Position numbers and translations under genes: made by a program. DNA of 7,045 nucleotides from Rhizobium sp. Q54 (GTDB lineage: Bacteria > Pseudomonadota > Alphaproteobacteria > SMXS01), in assembly GCA_945872035.1 (NCBI GenBank), contig CAMBYA010000122.1:1-7045 (forward strand), in the 5' to 3' direction. Below the pieces are notes generated by a model. That model worked only from the letters and a program-made list of their open reading frames with translations, did not search any database and was not told the DNA's origin. Shown here piece after piece: positions 4,892 to 7,045 of this stretch. Every line of letters starts with the position of its first letter. Positions within the stretch are counted from its first letter, which is position 1.

Positions 4892-5577
4892 TGAAGGATG
4901 GCCTTCGTGAGAAAATCCAGAGCGTTGGTCATTGGCGTGTCAACCTTCGACCTTTGGTGCCCCTTGAACAACCACTTAGCTTTCAGCAATGCTCTAACCT
5001 TATCCACGATAATGCAGTATTAATTCGAGGTTGGGATTATCCCCACGTGCCTCCTCGGCAAGACGAAAATGGTGGATCGTCACGCGGCGAAAATTTCTAC
5101 GAAAGCTGGTGCGATTGGGATGTGCACATTGAGTTCTGGCGGATGTACAAGAGTGGACAATTCTTATCCTACAATGCCGCCCGCGAGGATACCTGGATCG
5201 GTGACGGCGGCCGTCGACGTGGTACGCTGAATATTCTAAACGCGATTTATACGGTGACCGAATTCGTAGAGTTCGCACACAGATTGCACAGGGCCGGGCT
5301 GTACCGTGAAGGTGTGACTATCAAGATTGCCCTCCAGAATACCGCGAGCCGATACCTTGAAGTTAGCCCATCGCGGATGCCTCTCCTCGGCCACAAAGAA
5401 GCGAACGTGGAAACTATCAATCTCGAACGGACGCTTGAGGCAGCTCAAATTGGTGATGAACATCAAGCCATTGCAGTAGAGCTTTTGCTAGAGCTTTTCG
5501 ACTATTTCGGCTGGAACCCTTCAAGCGAGCAGATTGCGACCGATCAGGCAAGATTTTATCGGCGGGACTTTAGCTAA
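4891..5577 (+). CDS. Unrecognised soluble protein, partner of the AlbA_2 protein
   Basis: This 228-residue protein belongs to no family I can name. The ATG overlaps the upstream TGA by one base (TGATG), with GGGGA (4880-4884) 6 bases upstream, which is classic translational coupling. A GTG one codon earlier (4888) is also possible. There is no signal peptide or membrane segment. The centre is rich in tryptophan and other aromatics: RGWDYPH (46-52), FYESWCDWDVHIEFWRMYKS (69-88), and then GQFLSYNAAREDTW (89-102). A helical segment, about 113-138 (LNILNAIYTVTEFVEFAHRL), and a C-terminal helix ending LLLELFDYFGW (188-198) follow. The aromatic, charged core looks like a conserved ligand- or protein-binding region, with Asp/Glu/His/Arg residues that could be catalytic, but no known motif is present. 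It probably forms a complex with, or modulates, the AlbA_2 protein. It shares the low GC content of its neighbour. Confidence 0.7.
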   Translation: MKDGLREKIQSVGHWRVNLRPLVPLEQPLSFQQCSNLIHDNAVLIRGWDYPHVPPRQDENGGSSRGENFYESWCDWDVHIEFWRMYKSGQFLSYNAAREDTWIGDGGRRRGTLNILNAIYTVTEFVEFAHRLHRAGLYREGVTIKIALQNTASRYLEVSPSRMPLLGHKEANVETINLERTLEAAQIGDEHQAIAVELLLELFDYFGWNPSSEQIATDQARFYRRDFS

Positions 5578-5664
5578 GGCGACAAGTACTTGTCCCCAGC
5601 CCAAAAGGGGTTGTACAGGCGAATGACACTTTCCCTCATAGCCGTTGTATGCCGCCCCTCCAAC
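5578..5664. repeat. Perfect 14-bp palindrome after the operon, in the spacer before the groEL terminator
   Basis: GACAAGTACTTGTC (5581-5594) is perfectly self-complementary and begins 4 bases after the TAA stop of the 228-aa protein. It has no loop, so it looks more like a dimeric protein-binding site or a recombination remnant than a terminator. CCCC (5594-5597) and GGGG (5607-5610) make a weak stem just after it. Nothing else is seen up to 5664. Confidence 0.5.
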
Positions 5665-5695
5665 AAAAAAGGGCCGCCCTTTCAGGCGGCCCTTT
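5665..5695 (-). terminator. Intrinsic terminator of groEL
   Basis: GGGCCGCC (5671-5678) and GGCGGCCC (5685-5692) pair around a six-base loop, extended by AAA (5668-5670) with TTT (5693-5695) to an 11-bp stem. Read on the minus strand, the stem is followed by a run of T from the A-tract at 5665-5670. It lies 34 bases beyond the groEL stop. The plus-strand side carries only three T, so it may also stop the AlbA_2 operon, but less efficiently. Confidence 0.9.
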
Positions 5696-5729
5696 CCGTG
5701 TCCCTAGCGGGGAACGGCGTGAGACTTGC

Positions 5730-7045
<1,316 letters not shown>

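Larger units (their letters stand above)
4196..5664. mobile_element. Low-GC accessory segment carrying the AlbA_2 gene pair (probable horizontal acquisition)
   Basis: Composition drops sharply inside this stretch. Sample 60-base counts are 30 G+C at 4441-4500 and 28 at 5461-5520, against 45 at 3001-3060 in the flavoprotein gene. Codons such as TTA, ATA, AAT and TAT are frequent here and rare in the flanking genes. The segment contains exactly two genes on one strand and ends before the groEL terminator. No integrase, transposase, tRNA or convincing direct repeat at the edges was found, so it is called an acquired segment from composition alone and the limits are approximate. Confidence 0.5.

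Overview
The window is a GC-rich bacterial chromosome segment, most likely from an alphaproteobacterium. The pointers are the GroEL tail, the gene density, a DUF2171-type small protein behind an EcfG-like promoter, and strong G/C bias at third codon positions. Assignment below class level is not possible from this sequence. Protein family names are assigned from recognised sequence patterns, not from searches.

Layout, left to right. At 1-120 is the C-terminal tail of an IS110-family transposase cut by the window edge. It runs into what looks like one end of a chromosomal palindromic repeat (129-148). Next come a RidA-family protein that lacks the usual catalytic arginine (243-629), a secreted protein with a Pro/Ala/Glu/Thr-rich pentapeptide-repeat tail (741-1829), and, 11 bp on, a lipoprotein (1841-2431). 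The last two form a likely envelope pair. A small DUF2171-like protein (2513-2779) has its own possible general-stress promoter. It converges on a minus-strand gene for an acyl-CoA-dehydrogenase-fold flavoprotein (2819-4054), with a perfect hairpin between the two.

From about 4.2 to 5.65 kb the base composition falls to about 50% GC (28-30 G+C in 60-base samples, against 45 in 60 in the flavoprotein gene). This stretch holds a two-gene, translationally coupled operon. The first gene encodes a 185-aa AlbA_2/Schlafen-type domain protein. The second encodes a 228-aa soluble protein that I do not recognise. It is inserted between the flavoprotein gene and the groEL transcription unit, has its own promoter-like -10 element, and is the best candidate in this window for an undescribed accessory system, possibly host defence or RNA/DNA processing. 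That function is inference only.

The window ends with groEL on the minus strand (5730 to beyond 7045), followed by a clear intrinsic terminator at 5665-5695. The N-terminal part of GroEL and any groES lie outside the window.

Functional links: the secreted protein and lipoprotein probably act together in the envelope, and the AlbA_2 protein and its partner probably act together. The other genes look like independent housekeeping or metabolic units.
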